Shown in pieces: positions 17,505-26,322 of a stretch of 64,000 bases of DNA. This DNA comes from JACDAE01 sp963717195. Lineage in GTDB: Bacteria > Chloroflexota > Ktedonobacteria > Ktedonobacterales > Ktedonobacteraceae. A model generated the notes under the pieces. The model was not told where the DNA came from. It did no database searches and saw only the letters and a list, made by a program, of their open reading frames with translations. Positions within the stretch are counted from its first letter, which is position 1. Each line of letters opens with the position of its first letter. A program made the position numbers and the translations under genes. The DNA is taken from positions 79,352 through 143,351 of the forward strand of contig CAVQVR010000015.1 in the NCBI GenBank assembly GCA_963717195.1. The letters run 5' to 3'.

Positions 17505-19193
17505 TTGTTGAGGTGTGGAGAGAACTTTTTGCACATTGGCTTTCCTGGGACGCCTCAGCCCTTTTCGTGGCAGGCGTAACGTTATTTCATCAGATGGAGA
17601 CGGTCGCCTGGTTACTGAGAGGGGAAGAGTAAAGATGAAACGTGCGCCCGCTCCTGCCGCATTCTCTGCCCAGATGCGTCCACCATGCGCTTCTACGATA
17701 GCACGCACAATTGCCAAGCCCAGACCACTTCCACCTGTCGTTGCCTGCCGCGCTGTATCAGCGCGAAAAAAGCGCTCAAAAACGCGTTCCAGGGCTGCGG
17801 GGGGAATTCCTTGACCGGTATCAGTCACTGCAATAGCCAGCATAGTATTATGAGGAAGCGCTTCTATCGTCACGGTACCATCAGGAGGAGTATGTTGCAG
17901 GGCGTTATCGCACAGGTTCGAGAAGACGCGCGTCAGCATATCGGAATCGGCCTCAATGGTCGGCAGATTATAGGAGATCATATTACGAGGTTCAACACGA
18001 GCACGCTCAAATTCGGTAACGAGGACAGCCAGAACCTCATCGACGAGCGGGGCCAGACGTACAGGCTTGCGTTGTGGCTCTAAGGCACCCGCTTCTACTT
18101 TCGCCATCGTATGTAAATCTTTGACCAGGCGACGCAGGCGCAACGTCTCACGTGCGATCACACGTCCGGTCTCTTCGTAATCCTCACGGCTCTGATTGAC
18201 GCCATCCACCAGCGCCTCGCCAAGGCCGGCAATCGCGGTTAACGGGGTCGCCAGATCGTGCGTAATGCTCATAATCAGTTCGCGTCGCCACAATTCCTGT
18301 TTACGCAATTCTTCTACGTCACGCTGCAGTTGTGCCGCCATATCATTAAAATTATGAGCTAGCTCGCCTAACTCTCCTGCGGCCCCGGTGAGCACACGGG
18401 CACTATAATCACCAGATGTAAGCACACGTGTTGCCTCCGTCACCTTTGTAAGTGGGCGCGTAATAGTGCGTGCGAAGAGGATAGCCGCCAGTGCAGCGAG
18501 AACAGCAACCGCAATAGAAACAAACAACACCACCTGGCTTGCCTCACTCACAAATTTTGGCAACGTATTGTTTGCAGTGGAGAGAGGAACCATCAGCAAT
18601 ACACCAACTACAGAACCAGCCTGCGTTCCTCCTGACCTGATAGGTTCTGCAATAAAAGGGCGTGGAAACAGATTGAGAAAACCATGACCGATATTATCTG
18701 ACTTTGCAGTTCCTTTATCAGCCTGCAGTAATGCATTATATACATTAAATGTACTATTATTTGAAAGATTAGCCAGGCGCACATTTTTGATGATACTATT
18801 CCAAAACGTACGATTATTTTGCACCAATTGCTTCTGCGATGGATAAACACGATGATTATATATATCGTACACCAGAAACAGATAATCTTCTTGCGCACCT
18901 CTTATCAATCCTGTATTTTCCAGTGCCCGATTAGCAGAATGAGGTAAAAAGGCACTATTAACCGCCTCTATAAGATTCTGGTCTTTAAAGTTTTGACCAT
19001 ACGTATAATGCACGCCTATGTTTTGTGCATTATGATAAGCATTATCAGCAAGGTTCTGCCCCTGTTCCTTGCTATAATAGTATGCAATAGTCAGAATAGC
19101 CGATAACGCCATAATTACCGTAACCAGAAGCACGAGAACGACTGATCCCAGTGCTAACCGCCAACGAATACTCTGCCACCAGTGCATACGCAT
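17502..19193 (-). CDS. Membrane sensor histidine kinase (HAMP-HisKA-HATPase)
   Basis: The protein has 563 residues. Membrane helix 1 at about 11-35 (LALGSVVLVLLVTVIMAL) is followed by an extracellular sensor loop of about 170 residues, helix 2 at about 210-232, a HAMP linker and HisKA with SITHDLATPLTAIAG (phospho-acceptor His). HATPase_c has NALQHTPPDG, DTGQGIPP, FERFFRAD and GSGLGLAIVRAIVEAHGG. ATG 19193 follows TTGAGGG and starts MRMHWWQSIRW. Upstream, in the same direction and 10 bases away, is an OmpR-type response regulator, so this is a classic two-component pair. That regulator is frameshifted in this sequence, which would leave the kinase without its partner. The C-terminus is rich in Arg and Lys. 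Confidence 0.92.
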   Translation of the reverse strand: MRMHWWQSIRWRLALGSVVLVLLVTVIMALSAILTIAYYYSKEQGQNLADNAYHNAQNIGVHYTYGQNFKDQNLIEAVNSAFLPHSANRALENTGLIRGAQEDYLFLVYDIYNHRVYPSQKQLVQNNRTFWNSIIKNVRLANLSNNSTFNVYNALLQADKGTAKSDNIGHGFLNLFPRPFIAEPIRSGGTQAGSVVGVLLMVPLSTANNTLPKFVSEASQVVLFVSIAVAVLAALAAILFARTITRPLTKVTEATRVLTSGDYSARVLTGAAGELGELAHNFNDMAAQLQRDVEELRKQELWRRELIMSITHDLATPLTAIAGLGEALVDGVNQSREDYEETGRVIARETLRLRRLVKDLHTMAKVEAGALEPQRKPVRLAPLVDEVLAVLVTEFERARVEPRNMISYNLPTIEADSDMLTRVFSNLCDNALQHTPPDGTVTIEALPHNTMLAIAVTDTGQGIPPAALERVFERFFRADTARQATTGGSGLGLAIVRAIVEAHGGRIWAENAAGAGARFIFTLPLSVTRRPSPSDEITLRLPRKGLRRPRKANVQKVLSTPQQ

Positions 19194-19203
19194 AGTAATA
19201 CCC

Positions 19204-19943
19204 TCAACTGGATGAAGCCGTGGAGTGTGTCCTGGCCTCGAAACGGTAGCCGACTCGCCACACTGTTTTGATATAACGTAACTTCGGATCGAGCTCAATC
19301 TTCTTACGAAGTGCACTAATATGGACATCTATGGTATGACCATCGCCAAGATAGTCATAGCCCCATACTTTGTTCATCAGCATCTCGCGCGTAAAGACGC
19401 GGTCAGGAGACTGCGCCAGTAACGCCAGCAGGTCAAATTCGGTAGGAGTGAGCGCTATTTCGTTTCCATTGACTTCCACCCGCCGTGCTGGCAGATCCAC
19501 TGTCAACCCAGGAAAACGCATAACGGTGTTCACCTCATTATTCGAGGTAGTCACTTTACGCACCTCGACACTGTCCTGGCCCCCAGTGCGGCGCAGAATC
19601 GCACGGACCCGGCTCACCAGTTCGCGCGGGCTGAATGGTTTCACCAGGTAGTCATCTGCACCAGCTCCAGCCCATTAATGCGATCTTCCTCACCGCTACG
19701 TGCCGTCAACATCAAAATCGGCGTCTTCGACCACGCACGTATACGACGACACACTTCAAAGCCATCGATCGCAGGCAACATAATATCCAGTATCACCAGA
19801 TCGGGTTGCTCACGTGCGTGCAGCGCCATCCCATCGGCACCATCACGCGCCACCGCAACATCATAGCCTGCATCTCTCAGATACAGGTTTAGCAAATGAA
19901 TTATGCCTTCTTCATCCTCAATAATCAAAATTTTCTGCGACAT
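19204..19943 (-). pseudogene. OmpR/PhoB-type response regulator, split by a one-base deletion
   Basis: The receiver part (19943 down to about 19662) has LIIEDEEGIIHLL, phospho-acceptor Asp in VILDIMLPAIDGFEV and LMLTARSGEEDRINGLEL, then runs out of frame. The other frame continues exactly with GADDYLVKPFSPRELVSRV, giving the missing Lys and a winged-helix DNA-binding domain with LTPTEFDLLALLAQSPDRVFTRE and DVHISALRKKIE. Restoring one G in the CTGGT run near 19661 joins them into a 246-residue protein. As read, neither half is functional alone; the second half would need internal initiation. The kinase gene follows 10 bases later. A sequencing error is a real alternative. Confidence 0.85.
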
Positions 19944-20093
19944 CTCCAGCGCTCCTACCACGTATGCAATTTCTCACTCATATACTAGCATAGAGGTGGA
20001 CGGAAATACATGCTATTTTCTCGCTTTATTCTACGTTCGCCCAATCTTGAGCAAATCTTGAAGGTTCCGTCAACTTCGCCTTCTAGCAAGGCC

Positions 20094-20248
20094 AGGGCTT
20101 GTGAATTATCCACTCTCCTCGCGCCTACGGCGCTCGCAAAAGGTTTTTATGGTGTGTTTTTCGGGCTCTGCCCGAAAAACACACCATAAAAACCTTTTGC
20201 GAGCGGAGCGGGCCAAAACGCAGAGAAAAACGATAATTCACAAGCTCT
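20094..20248. mobile_element. 155-bp palindromic MITE-like element, third type
   Basis: The ends AGGGCTTGTGAATTATC and GATAATTCACAAGCTCT form a 17-bp inverted repeat with one mismatch. Inside are perfect 34-bp arms (20133-20166 and 20170-20203) with a TCT loop. The length and the GCGCCTACGGCGCT module match the elements at 2257 and 5583, but the terminal repeats are unrelated. No target duplication was found. It sits directly beyond the 3' side of the tnpB gene, so it may instead be part of that element's right end. Confidence 0.7.
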
Positions 20249-20420
20249 CTAGCAGCTTAGAGGACACAGTACCATCAGATTAGTGCTCAGTGACTACTCC
20301 GCTGGTTACAAACCAGGGGCTTCTGGAACGACACGGGATTGTAGTCCCAATCCCAAAATGTTCATGGCGGCATTCAAATCACGGTCGATGACGAGAAAGC
20401 AGCAGGGGCAATGATAGGTT
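20249..20420 (-). ncRNA. candidate omega RNA region at the 3' end of tnpB
   Basis: In IS200/IS605-type elements the guide (omega) RNA overlaps the tnpB 3' end and extends through the right end into flanking DNA that serves as guide. The minus-strand region after the tnpB stop contains a small hairpin-prone GGTTTGTAACCAGCGG segment. This is placed by position and family knowledge only; the element boundary and guide were not defined. Confidence 0.25.
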
Positions 20421-21000
20421 CTTTCACTCAAGGGCTTTTTTTGCCGATGATGACACCTGCTACAATCCTGCGTCGTATGGGCCGGGTTGACTTTGAGGAA
20501 CGTTCTGCCAGCTTCTTCCGCTTTGCAAGAAAGGTGCTCAAAGAACTGCGACCACGCCGCGTCAGAAATACTTTTTGCCAAACACTGATTGTGGACCATC
20601 CGATTCACGTGCAGATCTTCAACACAGATGGTCCCGAACGTGTTGACCATCTTGCGACTGTGCTGATGCGTGAAGTTGTCGCGTCTCCATTTGGTTCGTT
20701 CATGCACACGAGCGACCACTTTGCGATGCGTGCGCCGCTCTTTCGTGCCTTTCTTCAGTCGGCAATGCTTGCGTTGCACTTTTGCCAGTGCCTTTTCTTC
20801 TTTGCGCAAGGGACGCGGGTTGGCAATTTCCTGCCCATTGGAGAGCGTTGCAAAGGTTTTGAGACCAACATCAATACCAACGGAAAGAGCATTGTCTTGC
20901 AACCGGACTGGATCGCAGATGACCGAAAAGGTGATCTTCCCCCGAATTTGTGGAGTAGTGAAAGCTTAGGATATACTATTCCAGAAGGAGGACCAGGGTC

Positions 21001-21288
21001 ATGCAAAAGACCTACACAGCCGAATTGAAACGGGAAGCGGTGCGGCTAGCTCAGACCAGTGGCAAGCCGATTACGCACGTCGCACGCGATCTGGGGATTT
21101 CTGATACGTCAATTCATCAATGGAGGAAGGAGCTGGCTGAACACAATCAGGAAGCCTTCCCAGGCAGTGGGCATCAGCCAGGGGAAGTTGAGGAAGTGCG
21201 CCGTCTCAAACGCGAATTGGAGATTGTGAAACAGGAGCGCGATATAGTAAAAAAAGCGCTCGGCATCTTTTCGCGCAGCCCGCAATGA
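21001..21288 (+). CDS. IS3-family OrfA (transposase helix-turn-helix subunit)
   Basis: The protein has 95 residues. An N-terminal helix-turn-helix ([17 protein letters not shown], then [20 protein letters not shown]) binds the IS ends, and a C-terminal leucine-zipper helix ([24 protein letters not shown]) mediates multimerisation. AGGAGGACC precedes the ATG. Near the 3' end the codons GTA AAA AAA GCG contain an A7G slippery run (21249-21256). A -1 slip there enters the orfB frame, the known IS3 mechanism for making the OrfAB transposase. The stop overlaps the orfB start as ATGA. Confidence 0.92.
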   Translation: MQKTYTAELKREAVRLAQTSGKPITHVARDLGISDTSIHQWRKELAEHNQEAFPGSGHQPGEVEEVRRLKRELEIVKQERDIVKKALGIFSRSPQ

Positions 21289-22148
21289 AATATCAGTTCA
21301 TTGCAGAGTATCGGCAGGAGTATCCGATTACGACGATGTGTCGGGTGTTGGAGGTGTCTGTGAGTGGATAGTATGCTTGGTGCCAACGGACTCCTAGCCG
21401 ACATAGCCGAGAAGATGCACAACTCGCCGAAAAAGTGAAGATGGCATTTGAGGACAATCGTTGTGTCTATGGGAGTCCGCGGGTACATGCAGAGCTGTGT
21501 GCGCAGGGCTTGCATTGTTCACGCAAGCAAGTGGCTCGTCTGATGCAGGAGCAAGGACTGTTTGCCAAACGTCCACGGCATCGCACGATCACCACCCAGA
21601 GTGTGCCAGGTGCTCAGGTGGCTCCCAACTTGCTCCAACGCGACTTCAGCGCGGATGAGCCCAACCGCAAATGGGTAGTCGATACGACCTACCTTTGGAC
21701 AGCAGAAGGGTGGCTGTACCTAGCTGTTGTGCTTGATCTGTTCTCGCGTATGGTGGTAGGATGGTCTATGGCGACTATCCAGGATACTGCCCTGGTGGTT
21801 CAAGCTCTGCGTATGGCATTGGCTCGTCGCCGTCCACAAGCCGGGTTACTCCATCATTCCGATCGCGGGAGCACCTACACGAGCGAGAGCTATCAAAAAC
21901 TTTTAGAGCAAGAAGGCTTGCGAGCGAGCATGAGCCATACTGCTGATTGTTACGATAATGCAGCCATGGAAAGCTTTTTTCATAGTTTCAAAGGGGAATG
22001 CATTGAGGGGGAATATCTCCAGACGCGAGCACAAGCCAGAAGCATTACCTTTGAATTCATAGAATGCTTCTATAATCGCACAAGAAGACATTCTACCTTA
22101 CACTATATGAGTCCACTTGAGTACGAACAAGTGAAGTGTTCACCCTAA
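21285..22148 (+). pseudogene. IS3-family OrfB (DDE transposase) with premature amber codon
   Basis: The frame from ATG 21285 reads [20 protein letters not shown] and onward to VSG, then TAG at 21369-21371, then YAWCQRTPSRHSREDAQ without further stops to 22148. Relatives have an aromatic residue at the TAG position (SGYYAW). The rest is complete: Asp in VVDTTYLW, Asp in HHSDRGSTYTS, Glu in DNAAMESFFHSFK, and the RRHSTLHYMSPLEYE tail. Translation could restart at ATG 21435 but would lack the N-terminal region, so the element is probably immobile unless complemented. One nucleotide change would repair it. Confidence 0.9.
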
Positions 22149-22904
22149 TGTTTAGGGTCTCCATAAATTCGGGTGAGGATCACGGTGACATACCATTTCC
22201 CAGTCGAGGAGCGATGAACGGTACAGGTCTTGATCGTGCCTTTGATTGGTCGATGGTACACCATTTTGATCGTGCCAATCTTCGAGAGGCACACCCGATC
22301 ATCATGGGTGATGCTAAATCCACTTTGAGGATAGGTGAGACTGTCGTAGCGACCATAGCCCTTAAAACGTGGGTAGCCTGGTTTCTGTCCTGCTTTACAG
22401 CGTCGGAAAAAGGCTTTGTAGGCCAGATCGACACGCACTGCGACATTTTGCAAGACCTGAGAATGCACCTGGCCCAGCGAGGGGCGTTGCTCTTTCAGCA
22501 CCGGATAGGTCTTCTGTTGCTGGAAACACGAGAGCGAAATGCCATCACGCTCATAGGCCGTGTTGCGCATTTCCAGCAACTGATTATACAGGATGCGACA
22601 CTCTTCAAGATGAGTATCAAGTGTTCGCTGTTGTTTCTTCGTTGGATAGATCCGGTACTGATAATTTTTAAGCATAGAATACTTCTATGCCTAAATAGAA
22701 GGGGAGTCAAGAAAATACCCAAATATCCCATCTCATCGCACCACCAAAAGGAACGGCCCATTCTCCTCATTCATCCCCGGTTTAAAAACGCGGAGCTTTC
22801 TGGCCCGTCCGTGTAAAAAACGCTTATCCTAGCCGTGACAAATATATCTAAGATAGATTGTATACGAAGAACGAGCGGGCAGTAAAACAGGAGGTATTTT
22901 TACT

Positions 22905-23579
22905 ATGATGGTAAGACGAAAAGCAAAAAGACAATCCAGGCTCGTTATCAGCAGCGCCATCGTTTTGACCCTGGCATTGTTCTCGGGTGCGGTTTTCTTT
23001 CTCCTACCAAAAATAACTGCGGCCAGCGTCAACCAGCCCATGGTTTCCACGAAACAGGCGAGCAATGCCGCTCATACGATAAATTCAACATCGAATACTG
23101 GCAAGGCAAATAAGGCAAATACTACCAGTAATGGGGGTCAGGTAGCGGCTCAGCCCACACAGGCCCCTTCGACTACAACGAAGCAGGGTTCTAATTCAGC
23201 TACAACGGGCAATGGAAATCAGGCACCTGCTTCTGTGGCACCGCCCCAAAATACGACTGTACCGCTAGTAACGCTTAAGCAATACGTGCCAGATATCCGG
23301 CACATGGTCGCGCAAAGCTTCAACATAACCGATAAGGCTCTTGCGCAGCAGTTACAGAATGGCATGCATCTTAAAGATATTGCTATGCAGCATGGACTCT
23401 CCGCTACCCAGCTACAAAGTCTGCTTTCCACTTCGATATCGACTGGCTTTCAGCCAGCTATCAGTGCAGGCAGCGTGACGCAAGCGCAAGTATCCACATT
23501 TATTCAGCAGACGCAACAGAATCCGACGACGCTGGAGCAGCAGTTGAGTATTCTGGCCGCGCCGATCGCGCATTGGTAA
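22905..23579 (+). CDS. exported or membrane-anchored Thr/Asn-rich hypothetical protein, 224 aa
   Basis: AGGAGG lies about 11 bases before an ATG-ATG pair. A basic start (MMVRRKAKRQSR) is followed by one hydrophobic helix (VISSAIVLTLALFSGAVFFLL), which is probably a membrane anchor or uncleaved signal. Then comes a long linker of Thr, Ser, Asn, Gln and Ala (about 45-110), and a compact C-terminal region with helical repeats (KALAQQLQNGMHLKDIAMQHGLSATQLQSLL). That last part resembles short helical motifs found in secreted Chloroflexota proteins; I cannot assign a function. A terminator follows. Confidence 0.75.
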   Translation: MMVRRKAKRQSRLVISSAIVLTLALFSGAVFFLLPKITAASVNQPMVSTKQASNAAHTINSTSNTGKANKANTTSNGGQVAAQPTQAPSTTTKQGSNSATTGNGNQAPASVAPPQNTTVPLVTLKQYVPDIRHMVAQSFNITDKALAQQLQNGMHLKDIAMQHGLSATQLQSLLSTSISTGFQPAISAGSVTQAQVSTFIQQTQQNPTTLEQQLSILAAPIAHW

Positions 23580-23609
23580 TAGAGTAGAAGACGAAACGTT
23601 TCTAGAGAG

Positions 23610-23650
23610 AAAAAGAGCTTAGAAGGTTGCATTCCCTCTAGGCTCTTTTT
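23610..23650 (+). terminator. intrinsic terminator
   Basis: AAAAAGAGCTTAGA pairs with TCTAGGCTCTTTTT (one G-T pair), followed by a T-rich end, about 30 bases after the stop at 23579. The remaining 270 bases before the next gene are AT-rich with no gene seen. Confidence 0.75.
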
Positions 23651-23921
23651 GAGTTTCCTTCCTTATGTGCTTCTCCAACGATTGTAATTGTGTTGACCAA
23701 AAATTTATGATATTTTTTATGCCAAGCACTTGACAATTTATTATACTTACTATATTAGTGAGTGTATTCACCACTATAGTAAGTCTTTGATAGAAAAACA
23801 ATCCCAAGAAATGTTCTCTGTTTTTTAAGCAAAAGGATGATGACAGGTGCCTCAATAGGCGATAGTCTGGCAGTATTACATCACCAACCTATTTTCAGCG
23901 ACCCTTCCTCTACACTTCTTT

Positions 23922-24518
23922 ATGAAACAGAAATCGAGAAAAACGCCACCGATCACATGGGGAACACTCATATGGAGTATGATTGTCGGTACTGTTCTCA
24001 TCGGGGCAATTGCCATTGTGAGCGCAGGGAGCGCCAAAGCTCTACCCTCCCATGCCTCCCCTACATACAAGATAATTGATAAACGTGCGCTTACACGTAC
24101 CAGAGGTATGCCTCTAGTGAATACCGTGCCAACAACTATTCCAGCCCAGGGTATCGCTCTGCTCGGTGGCACTTTTATTCTGAAACCGTTGACTCCTGCA
24201 CAACAACGACAAGTCGCGGTTACGCAAAATAATGCAACCACTACTGCCCAAACTTTTTCACCAATCAGATCTCAGTCATCTGCACTGCTGATTAGCTTTA
24301 CTGATATTAGTACCCTTCCTATACCAGGAGAATCACAACAGCCAAAAAATCCCAGACTGGATAAGCCTGTATGGCTTGTGACATTCACCAGCCCAACACC
24401 TTTATATCTTCCAGGACCAGTTCATCAGACACCATCTACTAATCAGTTGTTTTATCATGTCGAGCTGGCCATTGATGCTCACTCTGGGAAATTCCTTATA
24501 GGCTTTTATGCTTCATAA
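23922..24518 (+). CDS. exported hypothetical protein, 198 aa
   Basis: The N-terminus has several Lys and Arg, then a hydrophobic helix (IWSMIVGTVLIGAIAIVSAG) followed by AKALPSHA, a plausible signal peptide. The mature region has a GIALLGGTFILKPLTP segment and a C-terminal part with VWLVTFTSPTPLYLPGP and LAIDAHSGKFLIGFY. The last resembles PepSY-like 'value carried with the organism' folds only superficially. No ribosome site is clear before the ATG at 23922. An overlapping frame from 23837 has a better site but is short. The function is unknown. It ends 4 bases before a long palindrome. Confidence 0.65.
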   Translation: MKQKSRKTPPITWGTLIWSMIVGTVLIGAIAIVSAGSAKALPSHASPTYKIIDKRALTRTRGMPLVNTVPTTIPAQGIALLGGTFILKPLTPAQQRQVAVTQNNATTTAQTFSPIRSQSSALLISFTDISTLPIPGESQQPKNPRLDKPVWLVTFTSPTPLYLPGPVHQTPSTNQLFYHVELAIDAHSGKFLIGFYAS

Positions 24519-24522
24519 GGAT

Positions 24523-24603
24523 ATGTTGGGGCACCGCTAGAAAAAAGATAGAGCAGACCTCACTTGGTTTTGCTCTATCTTTTTTCTAGCGGTGCCCCAA
24601 CAT
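24523..24603. terminator. bidirectional terminator with 33-bp perfect arms
   Basis: Arms 24523-24555 and 24571-24603 are perfect complements, containing GCTAGAAAAAAGATAGAGCA and its complement. A T-rich tract is present in each direction, between two convergent genes. It is strong enough to stop transcription from both sides. Confidence 0.85.
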
Positions 24604-24615
24604 TCCACATTAATA

Positions 24616-26322
24616 TCAAACCACAAGCGTTAAAGTGGGTGCGGAACTGACGCTTGCGGAATCCTCTACGGTATAGCATTGAAGAAACGAGCCACGATTA
24701 GCAGTCAGACTACAAACCAGCCCATTACGCAAACTAGTATACACAATTCCGTTTCCCATAACCAGTTGACCACCATCCCAACCCTGAGGAGTTCCAATTG
24801 TACCCGAGACTGTGCGGGGAATGGTATTCTGCCACTCCAACTTACCAGAGCCAGCAGTAAGAGCAATGATTCCCAGACTGGGCGGCGGGCCATTATACTG
24901 CGCAGCCGCCAATCCATAGAGCGATAACGTCTCTCGCGCATAAATCACGCCATCCATTTTCTGCAAAAAGACAAAAGAGGCATGGGGATTATCACTATAG
25001 CTCCAGAGTTGCGAACCATCAGAGACCTTCAGAGCGTAAATTTGACCCGCCTCCGAGCCCAGATAGATGGCTTGCTGATCCACAACTAGAGGAGAAACCT
25101 CGCCATCAATCGGTTTTGAGACCCAACGTTGCAAGCCACTACCCATATCAAAGGCATAAATCAAACTCGTATGAACTGCATTGCTATAGCTGCCCACATC
25201 CTGGTGACCAGGATAAGAGATAAACGTGGCGTACACCGTTCCATTGCCAGTTTGCAGCGAGAAAAAACTGGAAGATCCTTTTTGCCAGGGAACCTGCTGT
25301 ACCCATTCCACGTGACCGTTCTGCGCATTCAAGGCCAGAAGGCGATTATCAACGCTGATATAAAGATGATTATCTATCACCGCACTCATCTGGCTATAGC
25401 TGCTTGTACCCTGATATTTATAACTCCAGCGTACCTGACCATTTGCACTATCCAGTGCCAGAATATAATAGTATGGCCAGTTGCCAATCTGAATAGAGAC
25501 TAGCCCATCAGCAACCTGCGGAGCTGAGATCATTTCGCCCAGATCAAGATCAAAACTTCCGCTCCCTGAGCCATTAGTAAAATATGGCCCCTTGATACCG
25601 TTACCATTCTCATCAATCTGGTAGCGCCAGACAAGTGTACCACTGACAGCATCTAGCGCATACAGGTAATGATGCAACTGGTGAGTTATGGTATTGTCCT
25701 CGCTGCCACCAAAGTAGACCATATTACCAGCTACCGTGGGAGATGTGTCAATACGGATATTCCAGGACGGAACGACATCTCTGGGGAGGTTGAGGTGATT
25801 GATACGCTGGGTAGTCCACGGAGCTTGCAGCGTATAGTGCCAGAGCGGCTTCAGGCGACTATTCTGTGTAGCAAGGCGGTACACACTCTCATCGGTCGTG
25901 ACATAGAGGCCAGACGGAGGACTGGCAGATGTCTGATGAGCAACCCGCAACATTAAGGTCAGACCACCGACCAGAATCCCCACACAGATCACAGCAGCGA
26001 GAGTATTGAGCCAGACCAGCTTTTTGCGAGAGCGAACATGCGAGGAAAATCCTTTTCTGGAGTCTTGTATTGAGCTATGAGAGACTCCCTGTGCATCTTC
26101 TGATCCTACTTCTTTTCCTTGTAGCTCTCTCTTGCTTATTGAGAGTAGCTCATTGCTGTACTCAGGAAGAGCAAGCAAGGAAATCAGCTCATGCTTTGCT
26201 TCCGGAGGTAGGTCAAGAGCGGCACGCAGGTCTTCAGCAGCCTGATCTATATATTGTATGCGCATACGTGCACGTTTGACGAAACGCTGACGCCATATTT
26301 TTTCAAGTAGTAGCATCATCAT
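24616..26322 (-). CDS. Membrane-anchored PQQ-type beta-propeller protein, possible anti-sigma factor
   Basis: The protein has 568 residues. A cytoplasmic N-terminal part of about 105 residues (MRIQYIDQAAEDLRAALDLP, with no zinc-binding His-Cys motif) is followed by one membrane helix (LNTLAAVICVGILVGGLTLML). The extracellular domain is made of PQQ/WD-like propeller blades, visible as repeated LYALDAVSGTLVW, YILALDSANGQVRW, LLALNAQNGHVEW, IYALKVSDGSQLW and IIALTAGSGKLEW. Such blades bind cofactors or partners. The gene overlaps the end of an ECF sigma factor gene by 20 bases, the usual sign of a sigma/anti-sigma pair, so the N-terminus may hold the sigma factor until the propeller senses an external signal. 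GGAGTCA precedes three consecutive ATGs. Confidence 0.85.
   Translation of the reverse strand: MMMLLLEKIWRQRFVKRARMRIQYIDQAAEDLRAALDLPPEAKHELISLLALPEYSNELLSISKRELQGKEVGSEDAQGVSHSSIQDSRKGFSSHVRSRKKLVWLNTLAAVICVGILVGGLTLMLRVAHQTSASPPSGLYVTTDESVYRLATQNSRLKPLWHYTLQAPWTTQRINHLNLPRDVVPSWNIRIDTSPTVAGNMVYFGGSEDNTITHQLHHYLYALDAVSGTLVWRYQIDENGNGIKGPYFTNGSGSGSFDLDLGEMISAPQVADGLVSIQIGNWPYYYILALDSANGQVRWSYKYQGTSSYSQMSAVIDNHLYISVDNRLLALNAQNGHVEWVQQVPWQKGSSSFFSLQTGNGTVYATFISYPGHQDVGSYSNAVHTSLIYAFDMGSGLQRWVSKPIDGEVSPLVVDQQAIYLGSEAGQIYALKVSDGSQLWSYSDNPHASFVFLQKMDGVIYARETLSLYGLAAAQYNGPPPSLGIIALTAGSGKLEWQNTIPRTVSGTIGTPQGWDGGQLVMGNGIVYTSLRNGLVCSLTANRGSFLQCYTVEDSASVSSAPTLTLVV

Larger units (their letters stand above)
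20935..22183 (+). mobile_element. IS3-family insertion sequence, about 1,249 bp
   Basis: It is bounded by GGTGA at 20930-20934 and 22184-22188, a likely target duplication within tnpB. Both ends carry the inverted core CCCGAATTTRTGGAG; the exact tips are ambiguous by two to four bases because flank and end share TGA. It carries two overlapping frames, orfA and orfB, with the IS3 arrangement. It appears inactive because orfB has an in-frame stop. Confidence 0.88.
20306..22675 (-). pseudogene. tnpB: TnpB RNA-guided nuclease gene of an IS200/IS605-type element, interrupted by an IS3-family insertion
   Basis: The N-terminal part (22675-22184) starts MLKNYQYRIYPTKKQQ and holds the helix-turn-helix and beta-barrel region. 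The C-terminal part (20929-20306) holds the RuvC residues: Asp in GIDVGLKTF, Glu in CVEDLHVNRM, Asp in DRDLNAAMNI, plus the CSRC/CPCC zinc ribbon. Removing 20930-22183 joins codon 164 to the next codon in frame (GKWYVT|FSVICDP) and gives a 371-residue TnpB, the normal length, with all catalytic residues present. Thus the insertion is recent and the gene was apparently intact before it. No tnpA (Y1 transposase) is nearby, so the element was probably non-autonomous. Confidence 0.92.

Noticed and set aside
20411..21028. Long plus-strand frame of 205 codons opposite tnpB
   Set aside because: It is the complement of conserved tnpB coding sequence and has no ribosome site or family match.
23837..24079. 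80-codon frame with a good ribosome site overlapping the exported 198-aa gene
   Set aside because: The sequence lacks protein character, while the overlapping frame has a clear signal peptide. It remains possible only as a leader peptide.
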